Shown here piece after piece: positions 24,930-34,168 of a stretch of 52,377 bases of DNA. The position numbers and the translations under genes were made by a program. Each line of letters starts with the position of its first letter. The stretch's first letter is position 1. The notes beneath the pieces are model-generated. The model saw only the letters and a list, made by a program, of their open reading frames with translations, made no database searches and was not told the origin of the DNA. This stretch comes from an uncultured Clostridia bacterium (GTDB lineage: Bacteria > Bacillota > Clostridia > TANB77 > CAG-508), in the NCBI GenBank assembly GCA_947589645.1, contig CANQCG010000007.1, forward strand, positions 1-52,377, given 5' to 3'.

Positions 24930-26621
24930 ATGAATAAAAAATGGGAAATAAATAAACCAGACGAAGAAATAGTAAAAGAAATAGAAAATAAATATAAAAT
25001 AAACAATTTACTAGCTAAAATATTAGTAAATAGAGGAATTACATCTAAAGAAGATGTAAAAAAGTTCTTAAGCCCAACTAGAAAAGATTTCTATGACCCA
25101 TATTTAATGCCAGACATGGGCAAAGCAGTAGATAGAATTATAAAGGCATTAAAAAATAAAGAAAAAATACTAATCTATGGAGATTATGATGTAGATGGTA
25201 TAACAAGTGTAACAGTATTAAAAAGCTTTTTAGAAGAAAGAGGCTTAAAGGTAGATGAATATATTCCTAACAGACTAGACGAAGGTTATGGGTTAAATAA
25301 AATAGCTGTTGAAAAAATTGCAAAAGAAAAATATACTTTAATGATAACTGTTGATTGTGGAATATCAGCTGTAGAAGAGGTACAATATGCAAATAGTTTA
25401 GGCCTAGAAGTTATAATTACTGACCATCATGAGCCAGGTGAAAAACTACCAGAAGCAATAGCAATTGTAGATGCAAAAAGAAAAGACAATGAGTACCCTT
25501 TTAGAAATTTAGCAGGTGTAGGAGTAGTTTTTAAATTAATTCAAGCTATTAGTATAAATCTAAATTTAGATGAAAAAGAATATTTAAAATATTTAGATAT
25601 AGTTTGTATAGGAACAATATCAGATATAGTTCCATTAGTAGATGAAAATAGGGTAATAGTAAAACTAGGCTTAAAATTAGTAGAGCAAACAAAAAATATT
25701 GGTCTAAAAACTATTTTACAATTATCTGGTTATCAAAAAGTAGATTCTACTACAATATCTTTCGGAATAGCTCCAAGAATAAATGCTTGTGGAAGAATGG
25801 GACATCAAGAAGATGCACTAAAATTATTTTTATCAAATGATAAGCAAGAAGTGTATGAATTAGCAGAAAAGCTAAATGAATATAATATACAAAGACAAAG
25901 CAAAGAAAAGCAAATATTCTTAGAAGCATTAGACAAAATAAAAAAAGATTCAATTTATAATAACAGAATAATGGTAATAGACGGAGAAAACTGGCATCAT
26001 GGGGTAATAGGAATAGTAGCTTCTAAAATAACAGAAATGTATTTTAAACCAAGTATATTATTATGTTTTGAAGGAGAAGAAGGTAAAGGCTCAGGTAGAA
26101 GCATACCAGGTTTCGATTTACATGATGCACTATCCAAATGTGAACAAAGTTTAGAAAAATTTGGTGGACACGCTATGGCAATAGGTTTAACTGTAAAAAA
26201 AGACAAACTAGATAATTTAAGAAATATGCTAGATGAAATAGCAAAAGAAAAACAAATAGACAAAATAGTATCAATATTAAGAATAGATGCACAAGCAGAT
26301 TTAAAAGACATAGACATGCAAATAGTAGATAGTTTAAAAGAGCTAGAGCCTTTTGGAGAAGAAAATAAAGTACCTTTATTTGTATTTAAAAACTTAAAAA
26401 TAGATTCTATAAGGGCATTGTCAGAAGGAAAACATATAAAATTAACCTTAAGGCAAGATGGAAAACATTTAATAAATGCTATGGGCTTTAATTTAGGCAG
26501 TTTAACAAACGATTACCGTATAGGTGATAAAGTTGATGTAGTAGGAAGCTTAGAGATTAATAAATTTAATGGTGAAGAAAGTATGCAAATATTGTTAAAA
26601 GATATGATGAAATCAATATAG
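24930..26621 (+). CDS. recJ: Single-stranded-DNA exonuclease RecJ
   Basis: A 563-residue 5'-3' ssDNA exonuclease acting in RecF-pathway recombination and mismatch repair. DHH-family motifs are in order: GDYDVDG near residue 85 (motif I), TVDCGIS near 140, ITDHHEPG near 165 (DHH), and the following VDAKRKDNEYPFRNLAGVG. The DHHA1 domain carries GRMGHQEDAL and GSGRSIPGFDLHDAL...FGGHAMAIG. A C-terminal OB-like domain ends the protein. It lies 21 bp after the deacetylase and 26 bp before rel. Confidence 0.95.
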   Translation: MNKKWEINKPDEEIVKEIENKYKINNLLAKILVNRGITSKEDVKKFLSPTRKDFYDPYLMPDMGKAVDRIIKALKNKEKILIYGDYDVDGITSVTVLKSFLEERGLKVDEYIPNRLDEGYGLNKIAVEKIAKEKYTLMITVDCGISAVEEVQYANSLGLEVIITDHHEPGEKLPEAIAIVDAKRKDNEYPFRNLAGVGVVFKLIQAISINLNLDEKEYLKYLDIVCIGTISDIVPLVDENRVIVKLGLKLVEQTKNIGLKTILQLSGYQKVDSTTISFGIAPRINACGRMGHQEDALKLFLSNDKQEVYELAEKLNEYNIQRQSKEKQIFLEALDKIKKDSIYNNRIMVIDGENWHHGVIGIVASKITEMYFKPSILLCFEGEEGKGSGRSIPGFDLHDALSKCEQSLEKFGGHAMAIGLTVKKDKLDNLRNMLDEIAKEKQIDKIVSILRIDAQADLKDIDMQIVDSLKELEPFGEENKVPLFVFKNLKIDSIRALSEGKHIKLTLRQDGKHLINAMGFNLGSLTNDYRIGDKVDVVGSLEINKFNGEESMQILLKDMMKSI

Positions 26622-26647
26622 ACTAAATTGCAAAAAGGGGGGAAAAT

Positions 26648-28849
26648 ATGAAAGAAAAGCAAATAACAATACAAGATGTTATAGATAAAAGACACGAAAA
26701 ATCAAAAAGAGTAGACACAAAATTAATATTACGTGCATATGAATATGCAGTAAAAAAACATGGAGATCAATTAAGAAAATCTGGAGAATCATATATTATT
26801 CATCCCCTAAATGTAGCATATATTCTAGCAGAAATAGGGCTAGATGATAAAACTATATGTGCAGCACTTTTGCATGATGTAGTAGAAGACACAGAGGCTA
26901 CAAATGATAATATAACAAATGAATTTGGAAAAGAAGTAGCTGATATGGTTGCAGGAGTAACAAAACTGGGAACCATGCAATTTGAAAGCATTGAAGAAAG
27001 ACAAGTAGAAGATTATAGAAAAATGTTTTTGGCAATGGGAAAAGACATTAGGGTAATTCTAATAAAGTTAGCAGACAGATTGCACAACATGAGAACATTA
27101 AGGTATTTATCTAAAGACCGACAATTAGCAAATGCAAAAGAAACAATGGAATTATATGCACCTCTTGCAAATAGGCTAGGTTTGTATTCTATAAAATGGG
27201 AATTAGAAGATTTAGCTTTTGAATATTTATATCCAGAAGAATATGAAGAATTAGTTAAAGGAATAGATAGAAAAAGAGAAGAAAGACTTAAGTTCATAGA
27301 AAAAATAATGGACGATATAAGAGAAGAACTAAAAAAACAGAGAATAGATGCAGAAGTTACAGGAAGGGCAAAGCACTTATATAGTATATATAGAAAGATG
27401 AAAAGAGACAATAAATCTTTAGATCAAATTTATGATTTATTTGCCTTAAGAATACTTGTAAATTCAGTAAAAGATTGTTATGCTGCTTTAGGAGTAGTGC
27501 ATGAATTATATAGTCCAATGCCAGGAAGATTTAAAGATTACATTGCTGTTCCAAAACCTAATATGTATCAATCTATACATACAACTTTATTAGGAGAAAA
27601 TGGAACACCATTTGAAGTGCAAATACGTACATGGGACATGCATAGAATAGCAGAATATGGTATCGCAGCGCACTGGGCATACAAAGAGGCAAATTATTCT
27701 GGAAAAGGAAAACAAGTAGTAAGTGTAGGTGAAGACAAATTATCATGGCTACGAGAAACACTTGAATGGCAACAGGAGATGCAAGATCCGGACCAATTCT
27801 TAGAAACTTTAAAAACAGAATTATTTGAGGATGAAGTATATGTGTTTACTCCAAAGGGAGCTATAAAAGTATTGCCAAGAGGTGCAACACCAATTGACTT
27901 TGCATATAGTATACATGCTGAAATTGGAAACCACATGGTAGGGGCCAAAATAAATAGTAAAATGGTTCCTATAATAACACCAATTCAAAATGGAGATATT
28001 GTTGAAATATTAACATCTGATAATTCAAAAGGTCCAAGCATGGATTGGCTTAAATTTATTAAAAGTACACAAGCTAAAAATAAAATAATGAGCTGGTTTA
28101 AAAAAGAAAGAAAAGCCGAAAATATTGAAAGAGGAAAAGACTTAATAGAAAAGGAAACAAAAAGAATAGGTGTACCTTATAGTGAATTATTTAAAAATGA
28201 ATATATAACTCCAATGCTTGAAAGATATAAATATAAAGACTTAGAAGAAATGTATGCTGCAGTTGGATTTGGAGCAATTTCACCAGTAAAAATTATTGCA
28301 AGAATGCTTATTGAATATAGAAAAGAACATAGCGAAGATGATAAATTCTTAGAACAAAAGCTAGAAGAACTTTCAAAAGAAAAAATCAAAAAAACAAAAC
28401 CTTCAAGTTCAGGAATAATTGTAAAAGGAATAGATAATTGTTTAGTAAAACTTTCTAGATGTTGCAACCCTTTACCAGGCGATGAAATAATAGGTTATAT
28501 AACAAAAGGAAGAGGAGTATCAGTACATAGAAAAGATTGCGTAAATGTAAAAGATTTATTAAAAGAAGAAAATAGAATTATAGATGTTGAATGGTATAAT
28601 GAGGATAAAACAAACTATAATGTAGAAATTGAAATCTATGCAAATGATAGAAATGGACTATTAGCAGATATAGTAAAAACAGTAAATGATACTAAGGCAA
28701 ATTTAATAGGTGTAAATGCTAAAGCAACAAAAGAAAGAATAGCTATAACAGAAGTCACAGTGGAAGTTGAAAACTTAGATGAACTAAATAAGGTAATAAA
28801 GAACTTAAAAAAAGTAGATAGCGTATATGAGGTGGATAGGAAAAAATGA
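26648..28849 (+). CDS. rel: Bifunctional (p)ppGpp synthetase/hydrolase (RelA/SpoT, Rel)
   Basis: A 733-residue stringent-response enzyme. The HD hydrolase domain has IHPLNVAYIL and LLHDVVEDT (about residues 55-85) and DRLHNMRTL near 145. The synthetase domain has GRAKHLYSIYRKM, DLFALRILV, GRFKDYIAVPK and the EVQIRTWDMHRIAEYGIAAHW loop. A TGS domain (about 390-455), a helical/zinc-finger-like segment with SRCCNPLPGDEI, and a C-terminal ACT domain follow. Both catalytic halves look intact, so it probably makes and degrades (p)ppGpp. The stop overlaps the next start by 4 bp (ATGA). Confidence 0.96.
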   Translation: MKEKQITIQDVIDKRHEKSKRVDTKLILRAYEYAVKKHGDQLRKSGESYIIHPLNVAYILAEIGLDDKTICAALLHDVVEDTEATNDNITNEFGKEVADMVAGVTKLGTMQFESIEERQVEDYRKMFLAMGKDIRVILIKLADRLHNMRTLRYLSKDRQLANAKETMELYAPLANRLGLYSIKWELEDLAFEYLYPEEYEELVKGIDRKREERLKFIEKIMDDIREELKKQRIDAEVTGRAKHLYSIYRKMKRDNKSLDQIYDLFALRILVNSVKDCYAALGVVHELYSPMPGRFKDYIAVPKPNMYQSIHTTLLGENGTPFEVQIRTWDMHRIAEYGIAAHWAYKEANYSGKGKQVVSVGEDKLSWLRETLEWQQEMQDPDQFLETLKTELFEDEVYVFTPKGAIKVLPRGATPIDFAYSIHAEIGNHMVGAKINSKMVPIITPIQNGDIVEILTSDNSKGPSMDWLKFIKSTQAKNKIMSWFKKERKAENIERGKDLIEKETKRIGVPYSELFKNEYITPMLERYKYKDLEEMYAAVGFGAISPVKIIARMLIEYRKEHSEDDKFLEQKLEELSKEKIKKTKPSSSGIIVKGIDNCLVKLSRCCNPLPGDEIIGYITKGRGVSVHRKDCVNVKDLLKEENRIIDVEWYNEDKTNYNVEIEIYANDRNGLLADIVKTVNDTKANLIGVNAKATKERIAITEVTVEVENLDELNKVIKNLKKVDSVYEVDRKK

Positions 28850-29472
28850 TATTAAAACAACTAAAGATTATAACACCGCTAGGAAATCCTACTAATTGCT
28901 ATATTGTATTTGATGAAAAATCAAAAGAAGCAATGGTAATTGACCCAGCAGGAGAAGTAGAAAAAATTATAGAAATACTAGACATTCTAAAAGCAAATTT
29001 GAAATATATTTATTTAACACATTGTCATGGAGACCATATTGGAGGGGTACAGAAACTAAAAAAAGAAAAAAAGTGCAAAATATTAATACATAGATTAGAT
29101 AAGCCAGGTTTAAATAACGAAAAAATTAATTTATCTAATCAAATTGGAGTAGGACATATACATATAGAGGCTGATGCAATAGTAGATGAAGGAGATTTAT
29201 TACATTTAGGAGACTTGGAATTTAAAGTAATACATACACCTGGGCATACTGTTGGAGGAAGCTCACTATATTGTAAAGAAGAAAATTTAGTTTTTACAGG
29301 AGATACTCTATTTAGAGGAACATGGGGAAGAACAGATCTTCCAACTTCGAATTTTAAAGATATTATAGATTCAATTTCAAACAAATTATTACAATTACCA
29401 GGAGAAACCATAGTGTACCCTGGACATGGAAAATCTACAATGATTAAAGAGGAGAGGAATTTATTAGAATGA
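28846..29472 (+). CDS. Metallo-beta-lactamase-fold hydrolase (glyoxalase II-like)
   Basis: A 208-residue hydrolase with a two-metal site. THCHGDHIGG near residue 60 is the HxHxDH motif. HTPGHTVGG near 128 adds the next His, FTGDTLFRGTWGRTD near 150 the bridging Asp, and YPGHG near 187 the last His. In relatives, the order suits hydroxyacylglutathione-hydrolase-like or persulfide-type enzymes; the substrate cannot be named. It overlaps rel and the next gene by 4 bp each, and so is translated as part of the metG-recJ-rel group. Confidence 0.9.
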   Translation: MILKQLKIITPLGNPTNCYIVFDEKSKEAMVIDPAGEVEKIIEILDILKANLKYIYLTHCHGDHIGGVQKLKKEKKCKILIHRLDKPGLNNEKINLSNQIGVGHIHIEADAIVDEGDLLHLGDLEFKVIHTPGHTVGGSSLYCKEENLVFTGDTLFRGTWGRTDLPTSNFKDIIDSISNKLLQLPGETIVYPGHGKSTMIKEERNLLE

Positions 29473-30326
29473 AAGTAGTATTAAACATTGAGGAAAAAAA
29501 CAATAAAAGAAAGATACTATATATAGTTATATTAGCTATATGTTTGTTAGCAATTCTTGTATCAGCATATATATTGGTATTTAGAAATGAAAATGTAGTA
29601 CCACCAAATATGCATGTACCAGCCACAGAAGAGGAGTATTTGGCAAGAGAAGCTGAATTTGAGGACATCTTTGTTGATACAACGATTAACCAATTAAATC
29701 AAAATATACTAATTACAAACAAAATAAAAAGTGAAGACGAAATAATAGGAACAGCATACGAAAACTTTGACAAAATGGCAGGAAAATATTCATTAGATGT
29801 AAAGGTTCCATATATAAATATAAATACTCCAGCAGTACGAAAATATAATACCGAAATAGAGAAAGCATTTAAACAAAAAGCATTAGACATATTAAACGAT
29901 TCTGAAAGCAAAGACATAGTGTACACAGTTGATTATATAGCATATATAAATGAAAATAATATATTATCTATTGCAATACGTTCTATTTTAAAAGAAGGCA
30001 ATAATGCACAAAGAACAATTATACAAACATATAATTATGATTTCCAAAAAAGACAAGAAGTTACTCTCAAAGATTTAATGACTATAAAAGGACTTAAGAA
30101 AAGTGACATAGAAAACAAGGTCGAAGAGAAAATAAAGAGAGAGCAAGAAAAAGTAGAAGAATTAAAGAAACTAGGCTATAGCATTTTTGAAAGAGATTAT
30201 AAAGATGATATGTATAAGGTAGAAAATACAACAGAGTTTTTCTTAGGAAAAGATGGCTTTTTATATTTAATATATGCATATGGAAATGAAAATTATACAA
30301 GCGAATTAGATTTAGTAATATTTTAA
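29469..30326 (+). CDS. Membrane-anchored DUF3298-type protein
   Basis: A 285-residue protein with one N-terminal membrane segment (about 17-37) and an extracytoplasmic remainder. The middle region, with VPYININTPAVRKYNTEIEKAF, VYTVDYIAYINENNILSIAIRS and TYNYDFQKRQEVTLKDLM, resembles the DUF4163/DUF3298 pair found in PdaC-like and RsiV-like surface proteins. No catalytic motif is seen. RsiV-like proteins bind lysozyme, and a deacetylase gene lies in the same group, so a role in cell-wall sensing is possible but not shown. Starts within the stop of the preceding gene (ATGA overlap). Confidence 0.75.
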   Translation: MKVVLNIEEKNNKRKILYIVILAICLLAILVSAYILVFRNENVVPPNMHVPATEEEYLAREAEFEDIFVDTTINQLNQNILITNKIKSEDEIIGTAYENFDKMAGKYSLDVKVPYININTPAVRKYNTEIEKAFKQKALDILNDSESKDIVYTVDYIAYINENNILSIAIRSILKEGNNAQRTIIQTYNYDFQKRQEVTLKDLMTIKGLKKSDIENKVEEKIKREQEKVEELKKLGYSIFERDYKDDMYKVENTTEFFLGKDGFLYLIYAYGNENYTSELDLVIF

Positions 30327-30357
30327 ATTGTGAAAAAATTAAAACAAAAACACATTA

Positions 30358-30388
30358 AAAGAGAAGCTATAAAAAGCTTCTCTTTATT
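30358..30388 (+). terminator. Terminator closing the metG-rel gene group
   Basis: AAAGAGAAGCT (30358-30368) pairs with AGCTTCTCTTT (30375-30385) around a 6-nt loop, with a T-rich 3' side. Confidence 0.8.
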
Positions 30389-30484
30389 TGAAAATAAAAG
30401 GGGATGTTTTTAAATCAGTTTTTATTCTGACTATACATATACTATATAAAAGTTATTTGTCCAAATTGTGAAATAAAAGTGAAA

Positions 30485-31774
30485 TTATGGTGCTTCTTGT
30501 AAAATTACTTTACACTCTTTTTCTGTTCCATTTCTATTAACTGTAATTACCATTTCATCACCTATTTTATGAGTATTTTTTATTTCATTTAGTTCATCAT
30601 AGGTTTTAATTTCTTTACCATCAGCTTTTACAATAACGTCTCCAGCTTTTATTCCAGCTTTTTCTGCTGCAGAAAAGTCGTCAACAGATTTTACATAAAT
30701 TCCTACTACTAAATTATTAGCTTTTGCAAGTTCTTCATCTAAATCTTGTGTAGAAACTCCGATGTAAGGTCTCAAAACTTTTTTATGTTCTATTAAATCT
30801 TTTGTTACATCTACAGTAGAATTTATTGGAATAGCAAAACCAATACCTTCAACTCCAGTTCCAGAAAGTTTTAAAGTATTAATTCCAATTACTTTTCCTT
30901 CAGCATTTACTAAAGCTCCACCGCTATTACCAGAGTTTATAGCAGCATCAGTTTGTATACATGTATAAGTTGTTCCTTCACTTGTAACTTGTCTGTTGGT
31001 AGCACTAATAACTCCACAAGTAATACTGCTTCCAAGACTTAAAGGATTTCCAATTGCCATTGCAAATTCTCCGATTTTTACTTCATCTGAATTAGCAAAT
31101 TCTGCAGCGGTTAAACCAGTAGCATCAATTTTTAAAACTGCTAAATCTGTTTGCGAATCTTGACCAACTATAGTAGCATCATAAGTTTTATCATTATTAT
31201 ATAATTTTACCTTAACACTGGTAGCTTTAGAAATTTCGTAATATGAGTATGAAGAAGATGATGATGAATCAACAACATGGTTGTTAGTTAATATATAACC
31301 ATCTTCACTAATTATAATACCTGAGCCTGCAGCAGTAGCTGTTGAAGTTTGACCACCGCCAAACATAAAAAATGAAGATTTTACAGTATATTGAATTTCT
31401 ACTCCTACAATAGATGGCATAATTTTATTGGCAGCATAAACAGTTGTATCTGAATAGTTTTTAAGATCTACAAGAGATACTGTTCCACTATTAGTAGATG
31501 GTGTTGAAGTTTGTGCCAAAGAACTTTTTCCTAAAAGCTTTTGCTTTATTTCTGGTACACCAAAACATGTTCCAATAACTAGTGAGCAACCAACTATTCC
31601 ACTAAAAAAGGGAATAATTACGCTTTTTAAAAAGCTATGGTTAGATTTTTTAGTAGGTTTGTTTGAATAATTATTAAAATTATGGTTTGAATAAGAATCA
31701 GATACTACTTGAAATCTACTAGCCACATTATTATTTTGAACTTCTGAGTTTGTATTATTTAAATCGTTTTCCAT
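30485..31774 (-). CDS. htrA: HtrA/DegP-like membrane-anchored serine protease
   Basis: A 429-residue trypsin-like protease that degrades misfolded exported proteins. After a basic, Asn-rich cytoplasmic tail, a membrane segment lies near residues 47-68. The catalytic triad is His in LTNNHVVDS, Asp in DSQTDLAVLKID and Ser in AAINSGNSGGALVN. A single PDZ domain follows (about 330-425), with IGVSTQDLDEE and AAEKAGIKAGDVIVKADGKE. The end is normal. The start is preceded by an AGGAGGTTT site. Two TTTTCACA octamers 11 bp apart occur upstream, like those reported at CssRS-controlled htr promoters of B. subtilis. Confidence 0.95.
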   Translation of the reverse strand: MENDLNNTNSEVQNNNVASRFQVVSDSYSNHNFNNYSNKPTKKSNHSFLKSVIIPFFSGIVGCSLVIGTCFGVPEIKQKLLGKSSLAQTSTPSTNSGTVSLVDLKNYSDTTVYAANKIMPSIVGVEIQYTVKSSFFMFGGGQTSTATAAGSGIIISEDGYILTNNHVVDSSSSSSYSYYEISKATSVKVKLYNNDKTYDATIVGQDSQTDLAVLKIDATGLTAAEFANSDEVKIGEFAMAIGNPLSLGSSITCGVISATNRQVTSEGTTYTCIQTDAAINSGNSGGALVNAEGKVIGINTLKLSGTGVEGIGFAIPINSTVDVTKDLIEHKKVLRPYIGVSTQDLDEELAKANNLVVGIYVKSVDDFSAAEKAGIKAGDVIVKADGKEIKTYDELNEIKNTHKIGDEMVITVNRNGTEKECKVILQEAP

Positions 31775-31851
31775 TTTAAACCTCCTATATGTGAAATGTT
31801 AATTTTGTTTTTTATATAATATCCTAATACAAATATAGAATACAATATAAT

Positions 31852-31870
31852 TGTGAAAAAATTGTGAAAA
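31852..31870 (-). promoter_or_regulatory. Two TTTTCACA octamers upstream of htrA (CssR-like operator)
   Basis: On the minus strand, two perfect copies of TTTTCACA start 11 bp apart, one helical turn, about 80-95 bp before the htrA start. B. subtilis htrA/htrB promoters carry tandem octamers of this form and respond to secretion stress through CssRS. A possible promoter follows (TTGTAT, 18 bp, TATTAT). Confidence 0.5.
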
Positions 31871-31940
31871 GATTGTAATTAATTAAATATGTTTTTTAAT
31901 AAAATCTATTAATTTGCATATTAAAAATTAATAAATTCTA

Positions 31941-32489
31941 TTATTTGTCTGTATCTGCACAATTTAATAATAAATCTAATATTTTTGGAAATATATTATT
32001 AGCATTTTTATTCCAATTATTAACTATTTTTTTAGCATTTTCTCTAGAACCTGCGAAGGTACTAACTTCAAAAATTGTCTCATTGTTTTCTACAATTTTA
32101 CATTTTATTTTATAATCATTTTCATTTTTAGGGGTATATTCAGCAACAACAGAAGATTCTTCTTCGATGCTAGAAAGTTCTTGTTTAAAAATATTATCTG
32201 CTTTTAGTTTTATAATACCAGGGAGTAAATCTTTTGTTAGGGATAATGCATTTTTTCCTTCAGAAGTAATTCTATAAATTGTATCTTTATCTTTAGTATA
32301 TGAATCAACTAAACGAGTTTGGGCTAAATCATTTAAAGTTTGTCCAAAATAGAAATAATTAATATCATTGATTGAAGAAATTATTTTAAAAAGACTGCTT
32401 TCAGCAATGTCTTTATTTATTTTGCTAAGTATATATAAAATTAAGACTTTATTTTCGGCGAGTCTGTTATTATTTTCTGAAACAGCCAT
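31941..32489 (-). CDS. DUF4364-family winged-helix protein
   Basis: A 182-residue soluble protein. Residues about 8-90 form a winged-helix region: ENKVLILYILSKI, then a DINYFYFGQTLNDLAQTRLV recognition-like segment and YRITSEGKNAL. The C-terminal half has beta-rich stretches (YKIKCKIVENNETIFEVSTFAGS) ending near NCADTDK. This layout matches DUF4364, found across Clostridia and presumed to be DNA-binding, targets unknown. ATG 32489 is chosen because GGAGG lies 7 bases upstream; the ATG at 32495 would be too close. It is divergent from pyruvate kinase, which makes pyk a candidate target. Confidence 0.82.
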   Translation of the reverse strand: MAVSENNNRLAENKVLILYILSKINKDIAESSLFKIISSINDINYFYFGQTLNDLAQTRLVDSYTKDKDTIYRITSEGKNALSLTKDLLPGIIKLKADNIFKQELSSIEEESSVVAEYTPKNENDYKIKCKIVENNETIFEVSTFAGSRENAKKIVNNWNKNANNIFPKILDLLLNCADTDK

Positions 32490-32621
32490 AAGCATACCTC
32501 CTTATTGATTTTAGTTATATCATAATTAGTATTCAAAAGCAAATCTTTTAAATACTAGTTTAATTTTTCAAGATTATATCACAAAAAAATGCAAATGTAT
32601 AGAAAAAATATGGAAAACCAC

Positions 32622-32651
32622 TTGAATAATTTTATCAAAATATGTTATAAT
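32622..32651 (+). promoter_or_regulatory. Promoter of pyruvate kinase
   Basis: TTGAAT at 32622-32627, an 18-bp spacer, and TATAAT at 32646-32651 preceded by TGT (extended -10). The start codon is 33 bp further on. Confidence 0.7.
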
Positions 32652-32683
32652 AACTGCTGATTTCATAAATAGGAGGAATTTAG

Positions 32684-34105
32684 ATGAAAAAAGTATTACG
32701 TAAAACAAAAATTGTAGGAACAATAGGGCCAGCAAGTGAAAGTGAGGAAGTTTTTACAGAACTTGTAAATGCAGGACTAACTGTAGCAAGAATCAATTTT
32801 TCACATGGTGGATATGAAGAAAATGAACAAAAAATATTAACAATCAAAAAGGTAAGAGAAAAATTAGGGGTACCTGTTGCTTTATTATTAGATACAAAGG
32901 GACCAGAAATAAGAACAGGAAAATTAGAATCTGGAAATGAAAAAGTTACTATAGAAGAAGGACAAAAATTTACATTTGTACATGATGATATAATAGGAAA
33001 TGAAACAAAAACAACAATTTCTTATAAAAATTTATATCAAGATGTTGTACCAGGAGCTAAGATATTAGTTGACGATGGAAGCTTGGAATTTGAAGTTGTA
33101 GAAATAGACGGAAAAGATATAGTATGTAAAGCTTTAAATACAGCAAAATTAGGAAGCAGAAAAACAGTTAATGTACCAGGACTAAAATTAAATTTACCAG
33201 CACTAGATGAAAAAGACATAGCAGATTTAACAAATGGTGTAAAGGCAGACTTCGATTTTATAGCAGCATCTTTTGTTAGAAGAGCAGATGATGTTCATCA
33301 AATAAGAAAACTGTTAGATGACAATGGTGGACAAAACATACACATAATTTCAAAAATTGAAAGTGAAGAGGGAGTTCGTAATTTCGAAGAAATACTAGAA
33401 GCATCAGATGGTATAATGGTAGCTCGTGGAGATATGGGAGTTGAAATCCCTATGGAAATGGTTCCAATAGTTCAAAAAAGATTTATTAAAAGATGTAATG
33501 AAGTTGGAAAACCAGTTGTAACAGCAACACAAATGCTTGAATCAATGCAAGCAAACCCAAGACCAACAAGAGCAGAAGTAAGTGATGTAGCAAATGCTGT
33601 ATATGATAGAACAAGTGATATAATGCTTTCAGGAGAATGTGCTGCTGGTAAATATCCAGTATTATGCGTTCAAACAATGGATAAAATCGCAAAACAGATC
33701 GAAAGTGACATTAACTACTGGAAGAGATTTAATACCAAATCAGTTGTAGATGTAACAGATGATATAGATAGAACTATAGCTGGAGCAACAAGCATTACAG
33801 CTGAAAATATTAATGCAGATGCAATTATAGCATATTCTAATAAACCAGAGCCTATTTATAAATTATCAGCAAAAGGACCAAAATGCCCAATATTTGCTAT
33901 AACAGATTCTCGCAAAACATATAATATTTTATCTATATCATGGAATGTAACTCCTATATTAATAGATAATGCAGAAAATGCAATAGAAAAAGGAATAAAA
34001 GAATTAAAAGCAAGAGAACTTATAGAAATCGGTGATAATATTGTTGTGGCTGGTTCTAAAGATTCTGATGAGATTTTAATGAGCAAAATAATAAAAATTA
34101 AGTAA
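32684..34105 (+). CDS. pyk: Pyruvate kinase
   Basis: A 473-residue glycolytic enzyme converting phosphoenolpyruvate and ADP to pyruvate and ATP. RKTKIVGTIGPAS opens the barrel, with NFSHGG next. LLDTKGPEIRTG follows, the catalytic Lys is in IISKIESEEG near 226, and MVARGDMGVEI near 247 binds the metal. TATQMLESM and the C-terminal allosteric domain (TAENINADAIIAYS) complete it. The extra C-terminal PEP-utilising domain of Bacillus Pyk is absent. TAGGAGGAATTT precedes the ATG. It supplies pyruvate, the substrate of the por complex and LDH in this window. Confidence 0.97.
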   Translation: MKKVLRKTKIVGTIGPASESEEVFTELVNAGLTVARINFSHGGYEENEQKILTIKKVREKLGVPVALLLDTKGPEIRTGKLESGNEKVTIEEGQKFTFVHDDIIGNETKTTISYKNLYQDVVPGAKILVDDGSLEFEVVEIDGKDIVCKALNTAKLGSRKTVNVPGLKLNLPALDEKDIADLTNGVKADFDFIAASFVRRADDVHQIRKLLDDNGGQNIHIISKIESEEGVRNFEEILEASDGIMVARGDMGVEIPMEMVPIVQKRFIKRCNEVGKPVVTATQMLESMQANPRPTRAEVSDVANAVYDRTSDIMLSGECAAGKYPVLCVQTMDKIAKQIESDINYWKRFNTKSVVDVTDDIDRTIAGATSITAENINADAIIAYSNKPEPIYKLSAKGPKCPIFAITDSRKTYNILSISWNVTPILIDNAENAIEKGIKELKARELIEIGDNIVVAGSKDSDEILMSKIIKIK

Positions 34106-34111
34106 TTAAGA

Positions 34112-34145
34112 AGAACAGCCTATTTTTAGGTTGCTCTTTTTATTA
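34112..34145 (+). terminator. Terminator after pyk
   Basis: AGAACAGCCTA (34112-34122) pairs with TAGGTTGCTCT (34127-34137) with one mismatch, then a T run. The TRAP operon starts 24 bp later. Confidence 0.7.
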
Positions 34146-34168
34146 TTAAAATTTTTAAGAAAGGAGAT

